Origin: Clostridium aminobutyricum | GTDB taxonomy: Bacteria; Bacillota; Clostridia; Peptostreptococcales; Anaerovoracaceae | DNA length: 64,000 nucleotides | Direction: 5' to 3' | Assembly (NCBI RefSeq): GCF_017255415.1 | Contig: NZ_JAFJZZ010000001.1 | Span: forward strand, 1,258,863 to 1,322,862 | Part shown: piece by piece, positions 63,306 to 64,000 of the stretch | Layout of the letters: each line of letters starts with the position of its first letter | How positions within the stretch are numbered: position 1 is the first letter of the stretch | The notes under the pieces: generated by a model | The model's input: only the letters and a program-made list of their open reading frames with translations | Told to the model about the DNA's origin: nothing | The model's database searches: none | Program-made: the position numbers and the translations under genes

Positions 63306-63388
63306 TGGTGCGCGATGAGGGACTTGAACCCCCACGGTCGCCCGCTAGATCCTAAGTCTAGTGCGTCTGCCAATTCCGCCAATCGCGC
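63306..63388 (-). tRNA. tRNA-Leu (anticodon UAG)
   Basis: The minus strand folds as a class II tRNA: acceptor GCGCGAT/ATCGCGC, anticodon stem-loop CTAGA-CTTAGGA-TCTAG giving anticodon UAG, a long variable arm, T-arm GGGGGTTCAAGTCCCTC and encoded CCA. Transcribed after tRNA-Glu. Confidence 0.95.
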
Positions 63389-63394
63389 ATATAT

Positions 63395-63470
63395 TGGTGA
63401 CTCCACCGGGAATCGAACCCGGGTTACCGCCGTGAAAGGGCGGTGTCTTGACCGCTTGACCATGGAGCCA
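63395..63470 (-). tRNA. tRNA-Glu (anticodon UUC)
   Basis: The minus strand gives acceptor GGCTCC (preceded by T), D-arm GGTCAAGCGGTCAAGAC, anticodon stem-loop CCGCC-CTTTCAC-GGCGG with UUC, T-arm CCCGGGTTCGATTCCCGG and encoded CCA. Confidence 0.95.
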
Positions 63471-63553
63471 TATTTTCTTTTCTGGTTACAAATGCTCAAG
63501 CATTGTATCTTCGATTTTGAGCAAAGCTCTTGCTTTCACAAGAGCTGCTCTCA

Positions 63554-63671
63554 AAACCGGCAACGTCCTACTTTCCCAGGCAGCTGCCCGCCAAGTATCA
63601 TCGGCGCTAGAGAGCTTAACTACTGTGTTCGAGATGGGAACAGGTGGATCCTCTCCGCTATAGTCACCGGA
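63554..63671 (-). rRNA. 5S ribosomal RNA
   Basis: The minus strand has the 5S landmarks: a start TCCGGTGACTATAGCGGAG, then CACCTGTTCCCATCTCGAAC, AGTTAAGCTCTCTAGCGCCG and a 3' arm closing on GCCGG. Ends are placed by stem pairing and may be off by a few bases. Confidence 0.93.
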
Positions 63672-63971
63672 TTTACGCATCCTAACCCAATTTGTTTCAC
63701 AAATTGTTGGTAGGTGCTATACGGGAATTCCCCAGCTTTAGCTGGTACGGAATTCTTCCGTTCTAGCTTGTTAATTTTTCACTAGCCTTCGTTGCTGCTC
63801 TCTCATGCGGTGCTCATGTACCTTTGTACACTCCGCTCCTCTTCGAGTTTGCGCCTTGGCTACTAAAAAATTTCCTTCGCTATCGATATATTCTTTTCTT
63901 TTGAGGTGTACCCTCAAAACTGAATAACATACTTTTATCATACTCTTAATAATCTTCAATTCTTGAAACCT
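63672..63971. other. 23S-5S spacer
   Basis: About 300 bases of rRNA operon spacer. Small hairpins (CAATTTGT/ACAAATTG near 63690 and CCAGCT/AGCTGG near 63735) may be processing stems. No tRNA is present. Confidence 0.7.
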
Positions 63972-64000
63972 TATTGGTCAAGCGTTCGACCTATTAGTAT
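63972..64000 (-). rRNA. 23S ribosomal RNA, 3' end (partial)
   Basis: The last bases, read on the minus strand, are ATACTAATAGGTCGAACGCT then TGACC. This is the conserved 3'-terminal region of 23S rRNA. The rest of the gene lies beyond the window. Confidence 0.88.

Noticed and set aside
63097..63713. Short ORFs over the tRNA and 5S genes
   Set aside because: They are accidental readings of tRNA-Leu, tRNA-Glu and 5S rRNA.
1..64000. CRISPR array or complete transposon
   Set aside because: I found no regularly spaced direct repeats and no cas gene; the only mobile-element traces are the recombinase remnant and the tRNA-end duplication.

Overview
The window looks like chromosomal DNA of a low-GC, anaerobic, Gram-positive member of the Clostridia. 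The evidence is strong AGGAGG-type ribosome sites, frequent TTG starts, whiA/rapZ/murB/typA/ung of clostridial type, a lysine-fermentation-type kce gene, a biotin-domain-free oxaloacetate decarboxylase alpha subunit, and a glycyl radical enzyme with its activase. An amino-acid-fermenting relative of the Anaerovoracaceae is plausible, but this is inference from gene content. Most genes, and the rRNA operon at the right edge, are on the minus strand.

Layout. 1-5.6 kb: a minus-strand operon potD-potB-potC-potA, PfkB kinase, ADP-ribosylglycohydrolase (cut by the window edge). It reads as uptake, glycosidic cleavage and sugar phosphorylation of one unknown compound. 5.6-12.2 kb: a divergent cis-prenyltransferase, a 7TM-PAS-GGDEF-HD-GYP c-di-GMP protein, the undecaprenyl-phosphate flippase PopT, and TypA/BipA behind a leader that contains a terminator. 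12.6-14.4 kb: a cell-wall amidase and a methyltransferase. 14.5-17.6 kb: the complete preQ1 operon queD-queE-folE-queC-queF under a preQ1-I-type riboswitch. 17.7-26 kb: an NhaC-type antiporter, DUF2207 and LemA proteins, uracil-DNA glycosylase, a GME-fold protein, an Elp3-like radical SAM protein, and an ACT/DUF711 pair.

26-42.7 kb: DUF554, an intergenic cluster of DnaA-box matches, whiA, kce, rapZ, a PHP hydrolase, murB, argGH, a Fic-fold protein without its catalytic motif, MgtC, OadA, and a MoaA homologue that has lost its radical-SAM cysteines. Small housekeeping and unknown genes follow (YfcE, hotdog thioesterase, DUF6179/DUF6323). 42.8-48.8 kb: the ribose operon rbsR-K-D-A-C-B with a LacI-type operator.

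49-57 kb is the most novel part. Two paralogues of the histidine/phenylalanine ammonia-lyase family both lack the Ala-Ser-Gly triad that forms the MIO cofactor, and both have Leu at a catalytic Tyr position. They sit with a sodium:solute symporter, its small partner, an unknown 180-residue protein and a sigma-54 activator. I find three sigma-54 promoters (GG-N10-GC) and five copies of a 15-bp site GCAAA-N5-TTTGC. Four of these form two pairs whose centres are 21 bp apart upstream of promoters. This looks like a self-contained catabolic regulon for an unknown compound.

57-63.4 kb: an apparently acquired module (glycyl radical enzyme, activase, LuxR-type regulator). It is flanked on the left by a 29-codon remnant of a gene whose intact copy lies on its right, and on the right by a decayed tyrosine recombinase and a 19-bp duplication of the tRNA-Leu 3' end. 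The window ends with tRNA-Leu(UAG), tRNA-Glu(UUC), 5S rRNA and the 3' end of 23S rRNA, all on the minus strand.
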